Source of the DNA: JAGVGK01 sp964362425
GTDB lineage: Bacteria; Patescibacteriota; Minisyncoccia; Phycocordibacterales; JACOZG01
Length of the DNA: 20,612 bases
Direction: 5' to 3'
NCBI GenBank assembly: GCA_964362425.1
Contig: CAYIEL010000008.1
Coordinates: 1 to 20,612 of the forward strand
In this document: in pieces, positions 14,924 to 20,612 of the stretch
How positions within the stretch are numbered: the stretch's first letter is position 1
Layout: each line of letters starts with the position of its first letter
Notes under the pieces: model-generated
What the model was told of the DNA's origin: nothing
The model's database searches: none
Seen by the model: the letters and a program-made list of their open reading frames with translations, nothing else
Made by a program: the position numbers and the translations under genes

Positions 14924-15838
14924 ATGTCAAACCCAATAATCAATCTCGTCAGGAGAATACTATCTTTGTTTCCGCCGACTTGGCCATTCAAGATATACAA
15001 TGCGCTTCTGAAAATCCCTTTTTCCAAGCAACTTATGGGTATTACCATCCAATGGCTCACACCTGATCATATTGATACAGCGGAGGGGAAAATTATATTC
15101 GACAAAGACGACCCAGTCATGGCTGGCGCGATCAGTTTTGGAAAATTAGAACCAGAAACCGTGGCGATTTTCCGCTCCTACCTCAAAGAAGGTATGATAG
15201 TCATCGACATCGGTGCCAATTTAGGATACTTCACCGTCATTGCTGCCAGTAGAGTTGGCCCATCAGGAAAAGTATTTTCTTACGAGCCCGACCCACACAA
15301 CTTCGAATTACTGAAAAAAAATATTTCGGTAAATGAATTCAAGAACGTAAACGCCTTTCCCGTCGCCCTTTCAGATTGTACCGGAACACGCGAATTATTT
15401 TTTGGCGATAACCAAACAACTCCTTCGTTCAGTGATAAAAAGGGCACCGGCCGGTCCCAATCTGTTGTCACCGACACCTTGGACAATTCACTCAAAGCTC
15501 TGGGCTATTCAAAGGTCGACATAATCAAGATGGATATCGAGGGAGCCGAGCCGCTGGCTTTAGAAGGAATGGGGAAAACAATCGCTAGAAATCCCGCCCT
15601 AATCATCATATTCGAATTTCACCCGAATGCTATAAAACGACTCGGCTATTCCCCTCTTAAATTCCTAGAAAGATTCAAAGAATTGGGGTTCTCCATGTCA
15701 GTTATAGACGAAGACCGCGGGAATCGTGTCCCTATCAGCGACCTTGAATCTTTCACAAAAAGTTTCCACGGAAAAGAAGTATCAAAGAACCTTATTGCCA
15801 ACCCTACTTTTCGTAAGACTTCTCCTCCACAATTTTAG
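14915..15838 (+). CDS. FkbM family SAM-dependent methyltransferase
   Basis: 307 aa. The C-terminal two thirds is a class I methyltransferase: SAM motif VIDIGANLGYFTV at 96-108, acidic loop YEPDPHNFELLKKNI with Glu124, and VDIIKMDIEGAEPLALEGM, the FkbM hallmark. The N-terminal 90 residues precede the fold and begin with a basic/hydrophobic stretch, as in many glycan-cluster members. FkbM proteins O-methylate sugars or other hydroxyls. The gene sits alone on the plus strand inside the glycan locus, so sugar O-methylation is the likely role. The second Met (14924) is a good alternative start because a TATGTT box ends 12 nt before it. Its last 35 bp overlap the tail of the opposite DUF6165-like gene. 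Confidence 0.87.
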   Translation: MLHMSNPIINLVRRILSLFPPTWPFKIYNALLKIPFSKQLMGITIQWLTPDHIDTAEGKIIFDKDDPVMAGAISFGKLEPETVAIFRSYLKEGMIVIDIGANLGYFTVIAASRVGPSGKVFSYEPDPHNFELLKKNISVNEFKNVNAFPVALSDCTGTRELFFGDNQTTPSFSDKKGTGRSQSVVTDTLDNSLKALGYSKVDIIKMDIEGAEPLALEGMGKTIARNPALIIIFEFHPNAIKRLGYSPLKFLERFKELGFSMSVIDEDRGNRVPISDLESFTKSFHGKEVSKNLIANPTFRKTSPPQF

Positions 15839-16193
15839 AACCTAGGATGAGGTTAATCTCTTTTTTCACCGCCGCTCTTTCATCGTTATTTTTGAAGGCT
15901 CCGCGAGCATATTCGATAAACTTGTCGTCAAACTTTTTTTCTTTTTCACAGCGACGTTTGCCATCTTCAATATCCCAGCCGGTTTCGCTTAATTCCCGCA
16001 ATTTAGAAAACAGGGCGTCAATTTCTGGCAAATGCGTTATGTGATTCTTAACTATCAGTCGCAACAGCTCAAGTTCATACCGAACATTTTTTAGCTTCTC
16101 CGGATCAGAAATTCTTTTTTCTTTTACTTCTAGAATCGCTATTTTATCAAGCAACTCCGCCGGCGCGATTGGAACCAAAATTGTATCTTCCAT
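15804..16193 (-). CDS. DUF6165-like small protein of unknown function
   Basis: 129 aa, acidic/basic and without membrane segments or signal peptide. It starts MEDTILVPIAPAELLDKIAILEVKEKRI and contains WDIEDGKRR, then RAAVKKEINLILGSKIVEEKSY near the C-terminus. I recognise this pattern (LVPIS-EL-DKI-ILE-K, WDIED, KREIN-LLGS-VEEKSY) as DUF6165, from memory and not from a search. The protein looks mostly helical. The family has no known activity to my knowledge but tends to sit beside glycosyltransferases, as here: it follows the GT9 gene by 6 nt and is probably co-transcribed with it. A helper or substrate-recruiting role is a guess. Confidence 0.75.
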   Translation of the reverse strand: MEDTILVPIAPAELLDKIAILEVKEKRISDPEKLKNVRYELELLRLIVKNHITHLPEIDALFSKLRELSETGWDIEDGKRRCEKEKKFDDKFIEYARGAFKNNDERAAVKKEINLILGSKIVEEKSYEK

Positions 16194-16199
16194 AGACTA

Positions 16200-17300
16200 T
16201 TATCTTATCAAAATTTTTTGTTTCTGCAAAACTCCTAGAACTGAGTCCGCTTCTTTTATTACATTCTGTAAAGAAATAGAGGCCATTATTCGGTCTTCGG
16301 CGGCCACAACACGGTTTAACGGACCTGGCGGACGATGATACTCACGAGGATCGGTCGGACCAACCAACACAATGTTAGCCACATCAAAGGCATCGGCGGT
16401 AACCATGGGACCACTGTCGTTGCCGATAACCAAGTGGAGTCTGTCAACCGTTGCCTTGAATTCATCGAATGATTGATTGAGTAAATTGATGATTTTCGTT
16501 TCTTTGCAGACGCCAGCTAGAACTTGGCTGATCGGCCCCGCATCTCGACTAGCCCCCAGCAAAAATATTCGAGCGTTGTATTTTTGACTTAAATAATCAG
16601 CTAGCTGAGCGAATCGATCGGCTGGCCACCATCGATTTTCGGTTGATCCCCCAGGCGCGAAACCGACGATCAATTCATTTTCTTGGTCAATACTGTTTTG
16701 CACAAAAAGATTACCGATCGCGGTTTTTGCTTTTTCCGAAAAGTAAAGCCGGAAGTGGCAATCATTGGTTTCAACCCCAATCGGTTCAAGCAACCTTAAA
16801 TATTGCGGTGGAACATATTGTCCAGTATAAAATGGCTGACCAATAGTTAGTTTTGACAAAAACTTATAAGACAGAGAGGGTATTTTTTGATCGTTGACAG
16901 AAGAAAAAGTTGAGATACTTTTGACGCCGGCCAAATACAACAACGCTAATCCTTCGGAACTTCCGGCATTAGCCAAACAAGCAAAATCAAAATTCTCTTT
17001 CCGTAGACGACGGACCGTGACCCAAAAGTTATTCTGATACTGAATATACTCATCAATGTCAGGATTATCAGCAATTACCTCTTGAACCCGACCGGCGCCT
17101 AAAACGTAAAGGCGGGCCTGGGGATATTTTACTTTAATCGCTCGGAACAATGGGGTAATGTAGACAATATCTCCCACGTGCGGCTTAAAACGTAAAATTA
17201 AAAACTTTCTAGGATTAATTAGAGGTAGATTTGCTCGCCCCCGCCTCAATGAATACAAAAAGCATATCGCCAATAAAAAGAGATTTTTAAATTTGGACAT
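16200..17300 (-). CDS. GT9 family glycosyltransferase (heptosyltransferase-like)
   Basis: 366 aa, the usual GT-B length. An N-terminal hydrophobic patch (6-18) precedes the first Rossmann domain, which has ILRFKPHVGDIVYITPLFRAIKVKYP (35-60) with Asp44 at the place of the catalytic Asp of WaaC. The second domain shows GFAPGGSTENRWWPADRF (213-230) and VIGNDSGPMVTADAF (291-305), the donor-binding GNDSG motif of GT9. GT9 enzymes transfer heptose (ADP-linked in LPS core) and some other sugars. With a GDP-heptose pathway in the same window, heptose is the likely sugar and GDP-heptose a possible donor; the donor preference is an inference. It is the first gene of a two-gene unit with the DUF6165-like gene. 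Confidence 0.88.
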   Translation of the reverse strand: MSKFKNLFLLAICFLYSLRRGRANLPLINPRKFLILRFKPHVGDIVYITPLFRAIKVKYPQARLYVLGAGRVQEVIADNPDIDEYIQYQNNFWVTVRRLRKENFDFACLANAGSSEGLALLYLAGVKSISTFSSVNDQKIPSLSYKFLSKLTIGQPFYTGQYVPPQYLRLLEPIGVETNDCHFRLYFSEKAKTAIGNLFVQNSIDQENELIVGFAPGGSTENRWWPADRFAQLADYLSQKYNARIFLLGASRDAGPISQVLAGVCKETKIINLLNQSFDEFKATVDRLHLVIGNDSGPMVTADAFDVANIVLVGPTDPREYHRPPGPLNRVVAAEDRIMASISLQNVIKEADSVLGVLQKQKILIR

Positions 17301-17307
17301 CGTGGTT

Positions 17308-17334
17308 ATTTTATCATTTCTATTTTGGTTTCAA
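17308..17334 (-). promoter_or_regulatory. Candidate promoter of the GT9-DUF6165 unit
   Basis: On the minus strand TTGAAA (17334-17329) is followed after 15 nt by TAAAAT (17313-17308), which carries the extended -10 form TGATAAAAT. The -10 ends 7 nt before the GT9 ATG, so transcripts would start at or next to the start codon. The -35 box overlaps the stop codon of the transposase remnant. Spacing is shorter than ideal. Confidence 0.4.
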
Positions 17335-17459
17335 GCTTTAAACGCAATCAGTCTGTTAATAACTTTATCAGGCTTCTGGTAGTCTAGCACAGCACGGGGT
17401 CGGTCGTTAACCAATGTTGCCGGAGTTTTGCCAACACAAAAACGCACGATCGTTCTTCG
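17331..17459 (-). pseudogene. C-terminal remnant of a DDE transposase, IS30-like
   Basis: On the minus strand a frame open from 17459 to a TGA at 17333-17331 ends in LVNDRPRAVLDYQKPDKVI plus a short tail. The NDRPR-x-LDYQ-P-x-x-V pattern matches the end of IS30-type transposases (NNRPRK-LGY-TP-EV). A stop at 17462-17460 closes the frame upstream, and the region further upstream gives no clean transposase sequence in any frame, so only a decayed tail remains. No terminal inverted repeats or target duplication were found by eye. It lies between the minus-strand GT9 unit and the plus-strand wzm-wzt unit. Assignment to IS30 rather than another DDE family is from memory. Confidence 0.5.
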
Positions 17460-17655
17460 TTAACCAGACGACTTCGGCCGCTATTCATGGAGGCTGCTTG
17501 CCGTCGCGCTTTGCGGGTGAACCACCGGTATTGCTTAATGTTGCGCATACAGATATATTACTCATATTCTGTTGTGTTAGGTGTCTGATGCTAAGAAGAT
17601 AAAAAATTGGGCTGGCAATCAACTATTAAATTAGAGGTGGGAGTAAAATCAACTT
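17460..17655. other. Non-coding stretch upstream of wzm
   Basis: The part from 17460 to about 17545 is relatively GC-rich and may be further decayed insertion-sequence DNA; I find no intact gene in it. The part from about 17550 to 17655 is AT-rich and should hold the wzm promoter, but no convincing -35/-10 pair is visible. A purine-rich AGAGGTGGGAG at 17633-17643, 12 nt before the wzm ATG, is the probable ribosome binding site. A small open frame on the plus strand (17414-17602) has no recognisable protein features. Confidence 0.4.
17633..17643 (+). promoter_or_regulatory. Shine-Dalgarno site of wzm
   Basis: AGAGGTGGGAG lies 12 nt before the ATG at 17656. The spacing is long, but no comparable site precedes the alternative Met8 start at 17677, so it supports the longer protein. 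Confidence 0.45.
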
Positions 17656-18498
17656 ATGGGCGATACAAAAAAAGATATGAGTAACACAATTGTCATCCGA
17701 CCAAAAAAAACTTTCAGCTGGCGGGATTTGCGCGAGCTTTGGCTTTATCGCGAGCTAGCCTACTTTTTTACCTGGCGCGATTTCAAGGTTCGTTACAAGC
17801 AAACGGCGATTGGCGTGATCTGGGCCATTATCCAACCGTTTCTGACGATGGTGGTATTCGCCGTTTTTTTCGGTCAACTGGCTAAAATGCCTTCCGACAA
17901 TGTCCCCTACCCGATTTTCGTTTATGTCGGACTTCTCTTCTGGCAATTTTTTTCTAGCGCCCTTAGCGATACCAGCAACGCCTTGATTGCCAATCAATCA
18001 ATCATCACCAAAGTTTATTTTCCCCGGCTCATCCTCCCCATCTCGTCCGTGATGGGAAAATTTATTGATTTCGCGATTGCCGCCGTCGTCCTGGTCGGCA
18101 TGATGATATATTACGGCTATGCGCCAAATATCAGCGGCCTGCTGATTCTCCCGCTTCTTCTAATCATCTCGTTCATGGCCTCGGTCGGCGGCGGACTTTT
18201 CCTCTCGGCCATCAACGTCAAGTATCGCGATGTGAGATACGCGCTACCCTTCTTCATTCAAATTCTGCTTTTTGTCACGCCCGTTATTTATCCCGCCAGC
18301 ATCGCCGGTAAATATTCTAAAATTCTCGCTCTCAACCCAATGATGGGCGTCATTCAATCCGCGCGGGCAGCGTTGCTTGGCACCGGACCAGTGAACTGGA
18401 CTCTGATTACGACTTCAATTATTGGCAGTTTAATTATTTTAATTATCGGAATCTACGTGTTCAAAAAAACCGAAAGATATTTCGCCGACGTCATATAA
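17656..18498 (+). CDS. wzm: ABC-2 type polysaccharide exporter, permease subunit
   Basis: 280 aa, the usual size of Wzm/TagG/RfbA permeases. The N-terminal amphipathic part RDLRELWLYRELAYFFTWRDFKVRYKQT (about 25-52) is the conserved gate-helix and coupling segment of the family, followed by GVIWAIIQPF. Six hydrophobic segments are visible at about 53-70, 83-100, 122-150, 157-183, 195-214 and 246-268. It pairs with the ATPase gene six bases downstream to move an undecaprenyl-linked glycan across the membrane. Local GC (about 50% or more) is higher than in the long minus-strand operon. In a bacterium without an outer membrane the exported glycan would decorate the cell surface or S-layer. Confidence 0.92.
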   Translation: MGDTKKDMSNTIVIRPKKTFSWRDLRELWLYRELAYFFTWRDFKVRYKQTAIGVIWAIIQPFLTMVVFAVFFGQLAKMPSDNVPYPIFVYVGLLFWQFFSSALSDTSNALIANQSIITKVYFPRLILPISSVMGKFIDFAIAAVVLVGMMIYYGYAPNISGLLILPLLLIISFMASVGGGLFLSAINVKYRDVRYALPFFIQILLFVTPVIYPASIAGKYSKILALNPMMGVIQSARAALLGTGPVNWTLITTSIIGSLIILIIGIYVFKKTERYFADVI

Positions 18499-18504
18499 TA
18501 ATTT

Positions 18505-19743
18505 ATGGAAAAACCAATCATCGAAGTAAAAGGTATCGGGAAAAAGTACAATATCAACCACGGACGCGGACGGTATATTGCCTTGCGCGATGTATTGGCT
18601 AATATCACGAAACACCCATTCTCATTTCTAAAAAGCAAAACCAAACAAGTTGTGGGGCTTGAAAAAAAAGAAGAATTCTGGGCGCTCAAAGACATCAGCT
18701 TCACCGTCGATCAAGGCGAAGTGATCGGGATTATCGGTCCTAATGGCGCCGGCAAATCCACCTTGTTAAAAATTTTGTCGCAAATCACTCCGCCAACCAC
18801 CGGTGAAATAATTTTGCGCGGCCGCGTCGGTTCCCTGCTGGAGGTCGGCACCGGTTTTCATCCCGAACTGACCGGCCGCGAGAATGTCTTCTTAAACGGC
18901 GCCATTCTCGGCATGAAGCGCCACGAGATCGCCCGCAAATTCGACGAAATCGTCGAATTTGCGGGCATTGAAAAATTCTTGGACACACCGGTCAAGTACT
19001 ATTCCAGCGGAATGTACGTCCGTCTCGCCTTCTCCGTCGCCGCCCACATGGAACCGGATATTCTGATCGTGGACGAAGTCCTCGCCGTCGGCGATGCCGA
19101 ATTTCAAAAGAAATGCCTCGGCAAAATGGAGGAAGTCACAAAAAAACAAGGCCGGACGATTCTTTTTGTGAGTCATAACATGACAGCAATAAAACAATTA
19201 TGCAAAAAAACTATTTTGCTTGAAAAAGGAGAGGTGAGACAAATAGGAAAGACGAACCAAGTTATAGATAGTTATCTTGGGTCAGCGCGATTAGGACAAA
19301 AAATCATTACGCCCAATACCCAATCAGATATTTTCAAAATTCAAAAAGTTGAATTCAAAAATGATTCAAATCAACCGTGGTTTCTACACTTTAAAGAAAA
19401 CCTAAAAATAGAAACGATTATTTCTTCAAAAAGAGAAGTGGAGAATTTCAAGCTTGGTATTGGCATAGATGGAATTGGAGGAGAGAGAATATGTACAACA
19501 CATAGTCATTCAATCTCTCTCAAGAAAGGAGACACGGTTTTTGACATTGATATAAAAAATGCCTTAAACCCAGGGATGTACTCTTTATCCATTGGCGCGT
19601 TGAATTTATTTTATAGCCCTGAGATTACAATGTTTGAGGTTGGGCATAGCGGAAAACTGGAGGAATATAATCAATATAACTACGGAATCATAAACATTGA
19701 CGCCATATTCAAAATTGTCCCCGACGGAAAAATCACATTATGA
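18505..19743 (+). CDS. wzt: ABC-2 type polysaccharide exporter, ATPase subunit with C-terminal glycan-binding domain
   Basis: 412 aa. The nucleotide-binding domain carries Walker A GPNGAGKST (78-86), the Q-loop/GTGFHPELTGREN segment (115-127), signature YYSSGMYVRL (165-174), Walker B ILIVDE (186-191) and switch His224. Residues after about 260 form a beta-rich Wzt-C-like domain, which in E. coli O8/O9a Wzt reads the non-reducing end of the finished glycan. Base composition changes sharply: sampled 60-base blocks run 52-60% GC up to about 19140 and 25-35% GC from about 19200. The change falls near the codons of the switch His, between the conserved ATPase and the specificity domain. The stop overlaps the next gene as ATGA. 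Confidence 0.92.
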   Translation: MEKPIIEVKGIGKKYNINHGRGRYIALRDVLANITKHPFSFLKSKTKQVVGLEKKEEFWALKDISFTVDQGEVIGIIGPNGAGKSTLLKILSQITPPTTGEIILRGRVGSLLEVGTGFHPELTGRENVFLNGAILGMKRHEIARKFDEIVEFAGIEKFLDTPVKYYSSGMYVRLAFSVAAHMEPDILIVDEVLAVGDAEFQKKCLGKMEEVTKKQGRTILFVSHNMTAIKQLCKKTILLEKGEVRQIGKTNQVIDSYLGSARLGQKIITPNTQSDIFKIQKVEFKNDSNQPWFLHFKENLKIETIISSKREVENFKLGIGIDGIGGERICTTHSHSISLKKGDTVFDIDIKNALNPGMYSLSIGALNLFYSPEITMFEVGHSGKLEEYNQYNYGIINIDAIFKIVPDGKITL

Positions 19744-20612
19744 AAAACAGGGTCGCCCGATTAGTTAAAATTGGTAAAATTGAGATTTTTGAGGAAGAAC
19801 TACCTTCTTTACAAAAAGATGAGGTCTTGGTGGCTGTAAAGTCAGTTGGGATATGTGGTTCTGATATCCATTATTTCCTTGAAGGAGGACTCGGGACATT
19901 TAAACAAAAACTTCCCATGGAAATGGGCCACGAGCCGGCAGGGGTGGTGATGGACTCTTTAGATAATCGAGAATTTAAACAAGGGGATAGAGTTGCGATT
20001 GAACCGGGGAGAGCCTGTCTACTCTGTAGCTGGTGCCTCAAGGGAAAACACAATTTGTGCCTCAACGTGAAGTTTATGGGCGCAAATGCGGGAGGAGCAT
20101 TCGCCGATTACGTCATCGTTCACAAGAATCAGCTCGCAAAAATCCCCGCAAAAATGTCTTTTAAGATGGCAGCATTGCTCGAACCTCTCGGTATCGGTTT
20201 GCACGCCACGAACTTAATCCAACCTAAGAGTGCCGAGCGCGCCGTCATCGTTGGGGCGGGGCCGATTGGACTCTGTCTGATGAAAATTTTACAGAAAGCT
20301 GGTATGAGTGAAATATATATGATTGATGTCTTGCCATATCGTGTAAAGTTTGCCAGAAAGATGGGCGCGGGCAAGGCATTTCTGTCTCGAGACGCGATCG
20401 CTGAAATAAAAAAAGCGACGAACAATCAGGGCGTAATATACGCCTTTGATACCGCTGGCACTCAAAACGCCATTACCGCCTGTGGTGAACTAGTAAGTGC
20501 CGGAGGTACGATTGGTCTCATCGGAATTCCAACTGATGATTTTATAAACTACAATCCGCACCGACTGCGAACAAAAGAAATCAAGATTCAAAATGTCAGA
20601 CGCTCAAATCAA
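19740..20612 (+). CDS. Zinc-dependent alcohol/sugar dehydrogenase (MDR family), N-terminal 291 codons, runs off the right edge
   Basis: The frame is open for 291 codons to the window end; family length is about 340-360 aa. Catalytic zinc ligands Cys39 (GICGSD), His64-Glu65 (MGHEPAG) and Glu148 (LLEPLG) are present, as is the structural zinc site Cys93, Cys96, Cys99 and Cys107. The NAD(P)-binding motif GAGPIGL is at 172-178, and Asp at the end of strand 2 (YMIDVLPYR) suggests NAD(H). The pattern is closest to sorbitol/L-iditol/threonine dehydrogenases. The ATG overlaps the wzt stop (ATGA), so it is co-translated with the exporter and probably modifies a sugar or polyol for the glycan. The exact substrate is unknown. 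Confidence 0.88.
   Translation, partial: MKNRVARLVKIGKIEIFEEELPSLQKDEVLVAVKSVGICGSDIHYFLEGGLGTFKQKLPMEMGHEPAGVVMDSLDNREFKQGDRVAIEPGRACLLCSWCLKGKHNLCLNVKFMGANAGGAFADYVIVHKNQLAKIPAKMSFKMAALLEPLGIGLHATNLIQPKSAERAVIVGAGPIGLCLMKILQKAGMSEIYMIDVLPYRVKFARKMGAGKAFLSRDAIAEIKKATNNQGVIYAFDTAGTQNAITACGELVSAGGTIGLIGIPTDDFINYNPHRLRTKEIKIQNVRRSNQ

Noticed and set aside
15846..15866. Possible intrinsic terminator after the FkbM gene (short stem followed by T-run)
   Set aside because: The stem is only 3-4 bp with a wobble pair and lies inside the DUF6165-like coding region; too weak to call.
17414..17602. 62-codon open frame on the plus strand in the gap upstream of wzm
   Set aside because: No ribosome binding site, no recognisable motif, Cys-rich and compositionally odd; it overlaps the transposase remnant on the other strand.
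1..20612. CRISPR arrays, tRNA or rRNA genes, phage or toxin-antitoxin modules
   Set aside because: No regularly spaced repeats, no tRNA-like cloverleaf or rRNA segments, and no such protein families were seen on either strand.
1..20612. Alternative genetic code with TGA read as glycine (as in Gracilibacteria/Absconditabacteria)
   Set aside because: TGA ends gmd, gmhA, the transaldolase and wzt at the expected family lengths, so it acts as a stop here.

Overview
This window is a surface-glycan biosynthesis and export locus of about 42-45% GC. It holds 18 complete genes, two genes cut by the window edges and one transposase remnant. The organism is most likely a Patescibacteria (CPR) bacterium. 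That is an inference from gene packing (ATGA and longer overlaps throughout, even tail-to-tail overlaps), from first genes of transcription units that lack a Shine-Dalgarno sequence, and from protein flavours such as the FERMEG-type O-antigen ligase, the zinc-ribbon epimerase and the 'GGTL' dehydrogenase. TGA is used as a stop, so the standard bacterial code applies.

Layout. (1) 1-409, minus: start of an O-antigen ligase/polymerase-like membrane protein. It is divergent from (2) 459-2425, plus: gmd and fcl, the two-step GDP-mannose to GDP-L-fucose pair (or a GDP-heptose-acting version of it). (3) 2406-14891, minus: a tightly coupled run of 13 genes. In transcription order these are a GT-C glycosyltransferase, a GT2, a second GT-C, a second GT2, hddC, hddA, an SDR, a Gfo/Idh/MocA oxidoreductase, a zinc-ribbon NAD epimerase/dehydratase, a UGD-family dehydrogenase without the catalytic Cys, gmhA, gmhB and a transaldolase. 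(4) 14915-15838, plus: FkbM-type O-methyltransferase. (5) 15804-17300, minus: a GT9 heptosyltransferase-like gene followed by a DUF6165-like gene. (6) 17301-17655: non-coding stretch with the C-terminal remnant of a transposase. (7) 17656-20612, plus: wzm, wzt and a zinc-dependent alcohol/sugar dehydrogenase that runs off the window.

How it fits together. GmhA, HddA, GmhB and HddC form the complete route from sedoheptulose-7-phosphate to GDP-D-glycero-alpha-D-manno-heptose, the pathway known from S-layer glycans and capsules. The transaldolase at the end of the same operon could supply sedoheptulose-7-phosphate. Four consecutive NAD(P) oxidoreductases sit between hddA and gmhA and may make a further, unidentified sugar. 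Two GT2/GT-C pairs suggest polyprenyl-phosphate-linked sugars used outside the membrane. The GT9 enzyme, the methyltransferase and the Wzm/Wzt transporter point to a heptose-containing, possibly methylated glycan assembled in the cytoplasm and exported by ABC transport. The final glycan structure cannot be read from the sequence.
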